From: an uncultured Prevotellaceae bacterium
Lineage (GTDB): Bacteria > Bacteroidota > Bacteroidia > Bacteroidales > Bacteroidaceae
DNA length: 5,199 nucleotides
NCBI GenBank assembly: GCA_937902455.1
Contig: CALELI010000087.1
Span: 1-5,199 of the forward strand
Direction: 5' to 3'
Of the stretch, positions 1 to 5,188 are shown piece by piece; position 1 is the first letter of the stretch, and each line of letters starts with the position of its first letter. Both the position numbers and the translations under genes were made by a program. The notes beneath the pieces are model-generated. The model was not told the origin of the DNA and ran no database searches. It worked only from the letters and a program-made list of their open reading frames with translations.

Positions 1-14
1 GCCAATTTTGTTTG

Positions 15-30
15 TTTGTATGTTTGTATG
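15..30 (+). repeat. Tandem 8-bp repeat (TTTGTATG x2) at the -33 region
   Basis: TTTGTATG occurs twice in perfect tandem at 15-22 and 23-30, preceded by another TTTG at 11-14. The second copy supplies the proposed -33 box. It is short and could be chance in T/G-rich DNA, but a slippage of one unit would leave a -33 box in place. Confidence 0.4.
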
Positions 31-54
31 TTTTATAAGTTTTTGCTACCTTTG
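23..54 (+). promoter_or_regulatory. Bacteroidetes-type promoter for the nucleoside hydrolase gene
   Basis: A TTTG at 23-26 and TACCTTTG at 47-54 are separated by 20 bp. This fits the known Bacteroidetes primary-sigma pattern of a -33 TTTG and a -7 TAnnTTTG with 19-21 bp between them. Transcription would then begin around position 60, leaving a leader of only about 15 nt before the ATG at 75. The TTTG at 23-26 is part of a short tandem repeat, so the neighbouring TTTG copies are alternative but worse-spaced -33 boxes. Confidence 0.7.
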
Positions 55-74
55 CATTGTCTTAACATATTATT

Positions 75-1169
75 ATGAAACGGATAGGTAAAATATTTCT
101 ATTGATATCAGTAGCAGCACTTCTGCTCTTTAGTTGTGAAAAGTCGGATGAGGAAACACCTGACGGCAAGAGAACCGTAATATTGGATTCCGATATGGTG
201 GAGGGCTTTGATGACGGTGTGGCCTTCATGATTCTCCTTGGTGCGGAAAATGTCGATGTAAAAGGCCTGACGACCGAAACTGGCAATGTCTGGGCTCAGG
301 AAGCGTTGGCGTATGGTGTCAGGATAGGAGAACTGTGTGGAGGGCGAAAGTTGACGTACATCGCTGGTTCACAGTATCCGATGGCTGAGGGACGGCTTGG
401 TAAACTGAATGGTCAGATTGATGCAAATCCAGGAGTGGAAGCATCCTCCTATCGTGGGGCAGTGTCGTCTGACGAGGTGAAGGACTGGAGGACATTCTAT
501 GTGGGAAGATATGGAAGACAGCCTGAAATCCAGCCTTCTTCCCAGGATGCCTCGGAGTATATTGCCCAGCAGGTCATGTCGGCTCCCGGACAGGTGACAA
601 TCCTTGCCATCGGTCCTTGCACCAATGTGGCAAAGGCAATAGTTGCGCATCCGGAGATTGCACGGAAAGCGAAGGAAATCATCTACATGGGAGGCGCGGT
701 CTATTGTCCGGGCAATACCACACCTTACGCCGAATTGAATTTCCTCTATGATCCTGAAGCAGCTGCAATATGTCTCAGGGCTCCGTTCCAGAAACAGACT
801 ATCGTGAGCCTTGACGTGTGCAATACTGTAAATATGGACCGACATAGGTTCATGGAAATCTACAACTCTATTGATTCCGAACCGATCAGGGAGATGTTCC
901 GGCGTAATTACGCGTATAAGCTGTTCGAAAAAGATCCGGATGCTAACCAGTTGGTATGGGACCTTATAAGTGCAATAATAACAATTGATTCCAGCATTAT
1001 CACTGAATATAAGGACGTCAGGCTTGATGTCGACGATGTGCCGGATTCTCCGACCTATGGCAAGGTTTACGAAACTCAGTCGCCTTCGCGTCAGACCGTC
1101 AGGGTGCCTCTGAAGATTGATCAGGATAGATTCTGGAATATAGTCACCTCGCACTTGTCGAGATTGTAA
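75..1169 (+). CDS. Nucleoside hydrolase family lipoprotein (inosine/uridine-preferring hydrolase superfamily)
   Basis: Members of this family hydrolyse the N-glycosidic bond of (ribo)nucleosides to a free base and ribose, using an Asp-coordinated calcium. The 364-residue protein starts with a lipoprotein signal peptide: basic residues 2-6, hydrophobic 8-19, lipobox LFSC with Cys21. The following EKSDEE resembles the acidic surface-export signal of Bacteroidetes lipoproteins, so it is probably outside the cytoplasm. The family's N-terminal calcium motif is present at 38-50 (Asp38, Asp40, Asp46, Asp47), with two extra residues compared with the usual DTDPGxDD. GPCTNVA (180-186), GGAV (206-209) and ELNFLYDPEAA (220-230) match conserved core segments. 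At 295-296 there is Trp-Asp where classical enzymes have His-Asp; the calcium-binding Asp296 is kept. The length fits a roughly 310-330 residue core plus signal and linker. Substrate is not certain; the family call is firm. A promoter lies just upstream, and a base permease and a phosphoribosyltransferase-like gene follow. Confidence 0.9.
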   Translation: MKRIGKIFLLISVAALLLFSCEKSDEETPDGKRTVILDSDMVEGFDDGVAFMILLGAENVDVKGLTTETGNVWAQEALAYGVRIGELCGGRKLTYIAGSQYPMAEGRLGKLNGQIDANPGVEASSYRGAVSSDEVKDWRTFYVGRYGRQPEIQPSSQDASEYIAQQVMSAPGQVTILAIGPCTNVAKAIVAHPEIARKAKEIIYMGGAVYCPGNTTPYAELNFLYDPEAAAICLRAPFQKQTIVSLDVCNTVNMDRHRFMEIYNSIDSEPIREMFRRNYAYKLFEKDPDANQLVWDLISAIITIDSSIITEYKDVRLDVDDVPDSPTYGKVYETQSPSRQTVRVPLKIDQDRFWNIVTSHLSRL

Positions 1170-1174
1170 AATGC

Positions 1175-1199
1175 ACTTTTAATAAAAAGTTTTCGTTTT
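1175..1199 (+). terminator. Weak A/T-rich hairpin and T-rich tail after the hydrolase gene
   Basis: ACTTTT (1175-1180) pairs perfectly with AAAAGT (1185-1190) around an AATA loop, six bases after the hydrolase stop codon, and a T-rich run follows. The stem has only one G-C pair, so it is a weak terminator candidate; read-through into the next gene is possible. Confidence 0.35.
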
Positions 1200-1212
1200 C
1201 GTTTTCGTTTTC
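1189..1212 (+). repeat. Hexanucleotide tandem repeat GTTTTC x4
   Basis: Four perfect copies of GTTTTC run head to tail at 1189-1194, 1195-1200, 1201-1206 and 1207-1212. The array covers where the -33 element should lie for the promoter whose -7 box is at 1225-1232, so copy-number changes would alter that promoter's upstream half. Confidence 0.8.
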
Positions 1213-1232
1213 ATTGTTTTTTCGTAACTTTA
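1201..1232 (+). promoter_or_regulatory. Probable promoter for the phosphoribosyltransferase-permease operon
   Basis: TAACTTTA at 1225-1232 matches the Bacteroidetes -7 box TAnnTTTG except in the last base. No clean TTTG lies 19-21 bp upstream; that position falls in the GTTTTC repeat (around 1201-1206). Transcription would start near 1238-1240. This places the far-upstream TTG at 1214 outside the transcript and argues that translation of the next gene starts at an ATG further down. Confidence 0.5.
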
Positions 1233-1247
1233 CAGCCCGAAAAAGAA

Positions 1248-1263
1248 ATTGTGAATTGTCAAT
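1248..1263. promoter_or_regulatory. Imperfect palindrome in the leader of the phosphoribosyltransferase gene
   Basis: The 16 bases have the form ATTG-nn-AATT-nn-CAAT, matching their own reverse complement at 12 of 16 positions. The element sits between the proposed transcription start and the first good ATG, where an operator could act. The same bases can also be read as heptamers AATTGTG and AATTGTC, a pattern like the AATTACG array near 5150, so it may be only a repeat remnant. Confidence 0.3.
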
Positions 1264-1273
1264 ATGTCGGCTT

Positions 1274-2371
1274 ATGTGTGATTCGGTGTTTTCGGCAATG
1301 TCTTTTACGGGAAGGCCTGTGGTGCTGGATAACAGTTCGGTAGTTCTGGAACTGGTGCAGCGGACGGGTGAATCGAGTATCTATTCTCTTAATGGCTCTA
1401 ATGCATTAAACCGCTATCTGGTAGTGTCGGACCCTGGCACCAGGAGGCTGATGGCCTCGCCTAAGGTGGTGGGCTTTGACTCGTATCTTGCGATGCTGGC
1501 TCCCACAGTGGCTGCGTTGCAGTACCTGAAAGGGGAGGGGCTGGATGGCGACTTCGACATCCTGACTATTCTCAGGGGTGGGCTGAACTACCCTCTGGAG
1601 GAGGCTGCCTACCGCACTGGAATGACGGTGAAGAACATGCACTTCCTCTCGTGCGAGCGTGTGATAGAGAATAAGGTGGTCACTGGGCTCGACATAAAAT
1701 ACGAGAAACTGAGGGTCGGCAGGGATGTATCTATCATGATTGGCGATATCATAGCTTCGGGTGATACTCTGAGGATGTGTTTCCAGTATCTCTTCGACAA
1801 GTTCCGAAGGGAAGGTGGCAGCATTCGCAGGATTGTGTTCTTCACTATCGGAGGAACTAAGGCCATTGACCTGATGGAGCGGTTTACGGAGCAGATAAGG
1901 GCCTTCTGGCCAGAGTTCGAAGGCTTCACCGGTGTGTTCTATGAGGGTATCTTTACTGTATACGAAGACAAGGGCGTTACGGGTGTGAACGTGCCGAACA
2001 TTGATTTTGGATGGAAGGGTGGCGTGATTGCTCCTGATTTCAGAAGGTATGTCCTGGCAACTGACGGGGATGCGCTGTTCGAGAAATGTATCATCTATGA
2101 TGGCGGTGCCAGGAGATATGAGATTCCTGTCCACTTCGAGGAGGTGAGGGAGTACTGGGACGACATTCTCGGTGTGGCTGACAGGACTGACATGAGAGCT
2201 TTCCTTGCAGAGAAGATTGGATATGACTTCCCCATCAGCCATGACGACTGGTGCAGGACGCTGCACTACGGACAGGGCATGGAGAAGGACCTATACGACC
2301 TGGAACAGGAGTATATCGCCAGGACGGAGGACAGGAACCTCGCAGAGATAGCATTAAAGAAAAAAGAATGA
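1274..2371 (+). CDS. Phosphoribosyltransferase-like protein (type I PRTase fold) with long C-terminal region
   Basis: The numbers below assume the ATG at 1274 (365 residues). TILRGGL at 98-104 resembles the pyrophosphate loop of uracil phosphoribosyltransferase-type enzymes. IMIGDIIASGDTL at 154-166 fits the 13-residue PRPP-binding motif: hydrophobic strand, then a loop ending in ASGDT. The usual acidic pair at the start of that loop is Gly-Asp here (157-158). Type I enzymes transfer ribose 5-phosphate from PRPP to a nucleobase. Canonical members have about 180-240 residues; this one continues about 180 residues past the motif, with a conserved-looking NVPNIDFGWKGG segment (239-250) that could serve as a base-binding hood, and a charged C-terminus. 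No signal peptide or membrane segment is visible, so it should be cytoplasmic. The start is uncertain: the frame is open back to a TTG at 1214, but that lies upstream of the probable transcription start; ATG 1298 is another option. The permease gene follows by 17 bp. The fold is fairly secure; the substrate is unknown. Confidence 0.75.
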   Translation: MCDSVFSAMSFTGRPVVLDNSSVVLELVQRTGESSIYSLNGSNALNRYLVVSDPGTRRLMASPKVVGFDSYLAMLAPTVAALQYLKGEGLDGDFDILTILRGGLNYPLEEAAYRTGMTVKNMHFLSCERVIENKVVTGLDIKYEKLRVGRDVSIMIGDIIASGDTLRMCFQYLFDKFRREGGSIRRIVFFTIGGTKAIDLMERFTEQIRAFWPEFEGFTGVFYEGIFTVYEDKGVTGVNVPNIDFGWKGGVIAPDFRRYVLATDGDALFEKCIIYDGGARRYEIPVHFEEVREYWDDILGVADRTDMRAFLAEKIGYDFPISHDDWCRTLHYGQGMEKDLYDLEQEYIARTEDRNLAEIALKKKE

Positions 2372-2390
2372 ATAATAAAAAATGAATAAT
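2367..2390 (+). repeat. 10-bp direct repeat across the gene junction
   Basis: AATGAATAAT occurs at 2367-2376, overlapping the stop codon of the phosphoribosyltransferase-like gene, and again at 2381-2390, running into the ATG of the permease gene at 2389. The four bases between are all A. It may be a slippage duplication in the intercistronic gap. It creates an extra out-of-frame ATG at 2382. Confidence 0.5.
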
Positions 2391-3648
2391 GACAGGAAAA
2401 ATGAAAAAGGAAAAATTTGATTATGATTTCACGAAGGACTCTGTATCGAAGAATCATCGTGTAAGTACATTGAGCATGTTCATGATTATGCTGGGATTCA
2501 CTTTCTTCTCGGCAAGTATGTGGGTCGGTCAGAACCTCGCAAATGGACTCGACTTCTATGGATTCATCTGGGCACTGATTCTTGGCGGTGTCATTCTGGG
2601 TGCCTATACAGGTGCGCTGGGATATGCAGGCGCAGAGAGTGGACTGACTCTCGACATGCTTGCTCGCAAGAGTTTCGGAACGAGGGGCAGCTGGCTTCCG
2701 AGTGCCATGATTTCGTTCACTCAGATTGGCTGGTTCGGAGTGGGCCTGGCTATGTTTGCCATTCCGGTGGCAAAGGAACTGATGGGGCTGGAGGTAACTC
2801 CAGACAGCATGCCTTGGGAAGGTTATCTGCTTGTCATCATCGCTGGCGTGCTGATGACTGCAAGTGCGTTCTATGGCATCAAGAGTCTGACGATTGTAAG
2901 TTATGTTGCCGTGCCTCTTATTGCCATACTTGGTACTGTGGCAATGATTCTCGCCACTCAGAGAGGCGACTGCTCGCTGATAGAGCAGTTTGCAAAGGGC
3001 TCGAAGGACATGTCGGTCATTGCCGGTGCAGGACTGGTCATAGGTAGTTTCGTATCAGGTGGTACGGCTACTCCTAACTTCACGCGTTTTGCAAAGAACG
3101 GTAAGATTGGTGCTATTGTTACAGTGTGTGCATTCTTCATCGGTAACTCACTGATGTTCCTCTTCGGTGCCGTTTCAAGTATTTATGTTGGCGGTAATGA
3201 CATCTTCGAAGTGATGCTCAGCCTGAACCTGTTCTACTTTGCTGTGCTTATCCTCGGCCTGAACATCTGGACAACAAACGATAATGCCCTCTACACTTCC
3301 GGTCTTGGACTTGCCAACATCACGGGATGGAGCAAGAAGGAGATGGTGCTTGTGGCTGGTATCATCGGAACCTTGGCTGCTGTATGGCTCTACTGGAATT
3401 TCTGTGGATGGCTGAATGTGCTTAACTGCACCTTGCCTCCAATCGGAATCATCCTCGTAATGAGCTATTTCATGAACAGAACGAAATACAACGAGGGCAC
3501 AATGCCTGAACCAGATGTGAACTGGTTTGCCATCGCAGGTGTTGTACTTGGTGCCGTAGTGGCTAACCTTGTAAGTTGGGGCATTCCTTCAATCAACGGC
3601 ATGATTGTTGCAGCTATCTGCTTCAGTTTCAGCAAAGTGAAGAAATAG
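2389..3648 (+). CDS. codB: Cytosine/nucleobase permease, CodB type (NCS1 family)
   Basis: This is an inner-membrane transporter of the nucleobase-cation-symport-1 family, which imports cytosine or related bases with a cation. The 419-residue protein resembles E. coli CodB along its whole length and is about as long. Shared landmarks are TFFSASMW (38-45, first helix), GSWLPS (100-105), TQIGWFGVG (111-119, where the Gln and Trp of the base-binding site lie in CodB), AMFAIPV (121-127), a GSFVSGGT stretch ending in FTRF (219-234), and LNIWTTNDNALY (291-302, with the Asn/Asp of the substrate site). Hydrophobic segments fit about 12 membrane helices; the N-terminal 25 residues are charged and cytoplasmic. 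ATG 2401 (Met5), preceded by AGGA, is an alternative start. It lies 17 bp after the phosphoribosyltransferase-like gene, so the two are probably co-transcribed. No cytosine deaminase (codA) is nearby, so cytosine is likely but not proven as substrate. Confidence 0.93.
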   Translation: MTGKMKKEKFDYDFTKDSVSKNHRVSTLSMFMIMLGFTFFSASMWVGQNLANGLDFYGFIWALILGGVILGAYTGALGYAGAESGLTLDMLARKSFGTRGSWLPSAMISFTQIGWFGVGLAMFAIPVAKELMGLEVTPDSMPWEGYLLVIIAGVLMTASAFYGIKSLTIVSYVAVPLIAILGTVAMILATQRGDCSLIEQFAKGSKDMSVIAGAGLVIGSFVSGGTATPNFTRFAKNGKIGAIVTVCAFFIGNSLMFLFGAVSSIYVGGNDIFEVMLSLNLFYFAVLILGLNIWTTNDNALYTSGLGLANITGWSKKEMVLVAGIIGTLAAVWLYWNFCGWLNVLNCTLPPIGIILVMSYFMNRTKYNEGTMPEPDVNWFAIAGVVLGAVVANLVSWGIPSINGMIVAAICFSFSKVKK

Positions 3649-3675
3649 GATAGAGGTAAGGTATATCAATAATTG

Positions 3676-3700
3676 GCCTGTCCCTCCAAAGGTGGGAGGC
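3676..3700. other. G/C-rich bulged hairpin downstream of codB
   Basis: GCCT (3676-3679) plus CCC (3682-3684) can pair with GGG (3694-3696) plus AGGC (3697-3700), leaving a GT bulge and a loop in which CC-AAA-GG may pair further. It sits 27 bases after the codB stop and has no T tract on the plus strand. It may protect the transcript's 3' end or be a palindromic intergenic repeat. Confidence 0.4.
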
Positions 3701-3714
3701 AAATTAGACAAAAC

Positions 3715-3751
3715 TTAGGGCTGATACATCACAAAGGTGTACCAGCCCTAA
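3715..3751. terminator. Probable bidirectional terminator between codB and trpB2
   Basis: TTAGGGCTG (3715-3723) and CAGCCCTAA (3743-3751) form a perfect 9-bp outer stem. After an A/C mismatch, TACATC (3725-3730) pairs with GGTGTA (3736-3741), including one wobble on the plus-strand RNA, around an ACAAA loop. The plus strand is followed by the T-rich TTATTCATCTTTC; on the minus strand the stem is followed by GTTTTGTC. It lies 66 bp after the codB stop and 25 bp beyond the trpB2 stop, as expected for convergent genes sharing a terminator. Confidence 0.75.
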
Positions 3752-3776
3752 TTATTCATCTTTCATGCACTGTTGA

Positions 3777-5135
3777 CTACTTTATGATCTTCTCAAGTCG
3801 GTCGGTATATTTGTGGATGTCCTCCTCGGTAGTGGCGTAGTTGTGGAGACTGCCTGACAGGTACTGCTCGTAGGCTGCCATGTCGATTAGCCCGTGACCT
3901 GTAAGGTTGAAGAGTATGACCTTCTCCTCTCCCGTCTTGATACATTCCTTTGCCTCGCGGATAGTGGCTGCAATGGCATGGGCTGACTCCGGTGCAGGGA
4001 TGATTCCTTCTGTCTTTGCAAAGAGGAGTGCTGCATCGAAGGTCTCTATCTGCTGAACGTCTACCGCCTCCATCAGTCCGTCGTGCATGAGCTGGCTGAC
4101 GATGGCTCCTGCTCCGTGGTAACGAAGTCCTCCTGCGTGGATGTTGGCCGGCATGAATTCGTGACCGAGGGTAAGCATTGGTATCATAGGGGTGTAGCCT
4201 GCCTCGTCGCCGAAGTCGTACTGGAATACGCCCTTGGTGAGTTTCGGACAACTCTCTGGTTCTGCTGCAACAAAACGTGTGTGGCGCTCGCCGCTGAAGT
4301 TATGGCGCATGAACGGGAAGGCAATTCCTCCGAAGTTGCTACCACCTCCGAAACAGGCAACGATGATGTCTGGATATTCTCCTGCTATCTCCATCTGCTT
4401 CTCTGCCTCAAGACCTATGATTGTCTGGTGGAGAGATACATGGCTCATGACTGAACCGAGGGTGTAACGGCAGTTCTCCGTGGTGCGGCAGAGTTCGACT
4501 GCCTCGGAAATTGCTGTGCCGAGTGATCCCTGGCAGTTAGGATTGGCATTGATGATGTTCTTGCCGGCGCGGGTAGACATGGATGGCGAAGGTGTGACCT
4601 GTGCCCCGAATGTCTGCATGATGCTGCGACGATATGGCTTCTGGTTGTAACTTATCTTCACCTGATATACGGCTGCCTCAAGTCCGAACACGCTGGCTGC
4701 ATAGGAAAGGGCTGCTCCCCATTGTCCGGCACCAGTCTCTGTGGTGACGCTCTTGATGCCTTGTTGCTTGGCGTAATAGGCCTGTGCAAGTGCTGAATTG
4801 AGCTTGTGGCTGCCAATAGGACTGACGCTCTCGTTCTTGAAATAGATATGTGCCGGAGTGCCAAGTGCCTCTTCCAGTCCGTAGGCGCGGACAAGTGGTG
4901 TGCTACGATAATAGGTGTAGAGTTCGCGCACTTTATCCGGGATTTCAATCCATGTGTCAGTGGTGTTGACTTCCTGACGCGCACACTCTTCGCAGAAAAT
5001 AGGGAAGAGGTCTTCGGCCTTCATTGGCTGATGGGTCTCGGGATTGATCATAGGCTGAGGCTTGTTCTTCATCTCAGCTTGTATGTTATACCATCTGCGT
5101 GGTATTTCGTCTTCTGCTAAAAAGAATCTTTTCAT
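3777..5135 (-). CDS. trpB: Tryptophan synthase beta chain, TrpB2 type (PLP-dependent)
   Basis: TrpB condenses indole with L-serine to make L-tryptophan, using pyridoxal phosphate; it is cytoplasmic. The 452-residue protein is complete and of the length usual for the TrpB2 subgroup, longer than the roughly 400 residues of the classical TrpA-partnered enzyme. It opens with the TrpB2-type IPRRWYNI (11-18). Visible active-site parts are SHKLNSA with the Schiff-base Lys111, TETGAGQWG with catalytic Glu133 (TrpB2 has QW where classical TrpB has QH), the phosphate-binding GGGSN (263-267), HAGGLRYHG (333-341), EGIIPAPESAHA (376-387) and LTGHG (411-415). All key residues appear intact. The ATG at 5135 is the natural start because the conserved N-terminus begins within ten residues. 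No trpA or other trp gene adjoins within the window, so it looks like a stand-alone TrpB2. Indole salvage is likely; some isolated TrpB2 enzymes instead prefer O-phosphoserine as co-substrate. Confidence 0.95.
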   Translation of the reverse strand: MKRFFLAEDEIPRRWYNIQAEMKNKPQPMINPETHQPMKAEDLFPIFCEECARQEVNTTDTWIEIPDKVRELYTYYRSTPLVRAYGLEEALGTPAHIYFKNESVSPIGSHKLNSALAQAYYAKQQGIKSVTTETGAGQWGAALSYAASVFGLEAAVYQVKISYNQKPYRRSIMQTFGAQVTPSPSMSTRAGKNIINANPNCQGSLGTAISEAVELCRTTENCRYTLGSVMSHVSLHQTIIGLEAEKQMEIAGEYPDIIVACFGGGSNFGGIAFPFMRHNFSGERHTRFVAAEPESCPKLTKGVFQYDFGDEAGYTPMIPMLTLGHEFMPANIHAGGLRYHGAGAIVSQLMHDGLMEAVDVQQIETFDAALLFAKTEGIIPAPESAHAIAATIREAKECIKTGEEKVILFNLTGHGLIDMAAYEQYLSGSLHNYATTEEDIHKYTDRLEKIIK

Positions 5136-5144
5136 ATTGTTGTT

Positions 5145-5172
5145 AATTACGAATTACGAATTACGAATTACG
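5145..5172 (-). repeat. Heptamer tandem repeat (AATTACG x4 on plus strand) upstream of trpB2
   Basis: Four perfect copies of AATTACG run from 5145 to 5172 (AATTCGT phase on the gene's strand), starting about 10 bp upstream of the trpB2 ATG. The array is bracketed by a 10-bp direct repeat, TTGTTGTTAA, at 5137-5146 and 5175-5184, a 38-bp period. No clear TAnnTTTG promoter box is visible on the minus strand between the ATG and the window end, so the array would lie in the leader or the true promoter is beyond 5199. Confidence 0.85.
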
Positions 5173-5188
5173 AGTTGTTGTTAACTCG
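5171..5188. promoter_or_regulatory. 6-bp inverted repeat upstream of trpB2
   Basis: CGAGTT (5171-5176) and AACTCG (5183-5188) are perfect inverted repeats around a GTTGTT spacer, 36 to 53 bp upstream of the trpB2 start. It could be an operator or a small leader hairpin. It overlaps the end of the heptamer array and may simply be part of that repeat structure. Confidence 0.35.

Noticed and set aside
369..1154. 261-codon open frame antisense to the nucleoside hydrolase gene
   Set aside because: It lies wholly within a convincing gene with family motifs, and its product shows no recognisable motif, so it is a shadow frame.
1214..1273. N-terminal extension of the PRTase-like gene from TTG 1214
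   Set aside because: The codon lies upstream of the probable -7 box and the predicted residues are basic/Cys-rich and unlike a domain start; kept only as an alternative.
1170..1273. Riboswitch in the leader of the PRTase-permease operon
   Set aside because: The predicted transcript leader is only about 35-60 nt and I see no conserved aptamer pattern.
1406..2266. 286-codon open frame antisense to the PRTase-like gene
   Set aside because: The plus-strand frame carries PRPP and pyrophosphate-loop motifs, while the antisense product is rich in His, Pro and Ser with no domain pattern.
2520..3047. 175-codon plus-strand frame inside codB
   Set aside because: Out-of-frame shadow: the product is rich in Cys, Arg, His and Trp with no domain, and the CodB frame is intact from end to end.
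3793..4251. 152-codon minus-strand frame inside trpB2
   Set aside because: Same-strand shadow in another frame; Arg/His-rich composition, while the TrpB2 frame keeps all catalytic motifs.
4083..4454. 123-codon plus-strand frame opposite trpB2, and a similar one at 4806-5120
   Set aside because: Both are antisense to conserved TrpB2 coding sequence and have no promoter or motif support.
5137..5188. Possible CRISPR-like array
   Set aside because: The 7-bp units are directly tandem with no spacers, and no cas gene is present.
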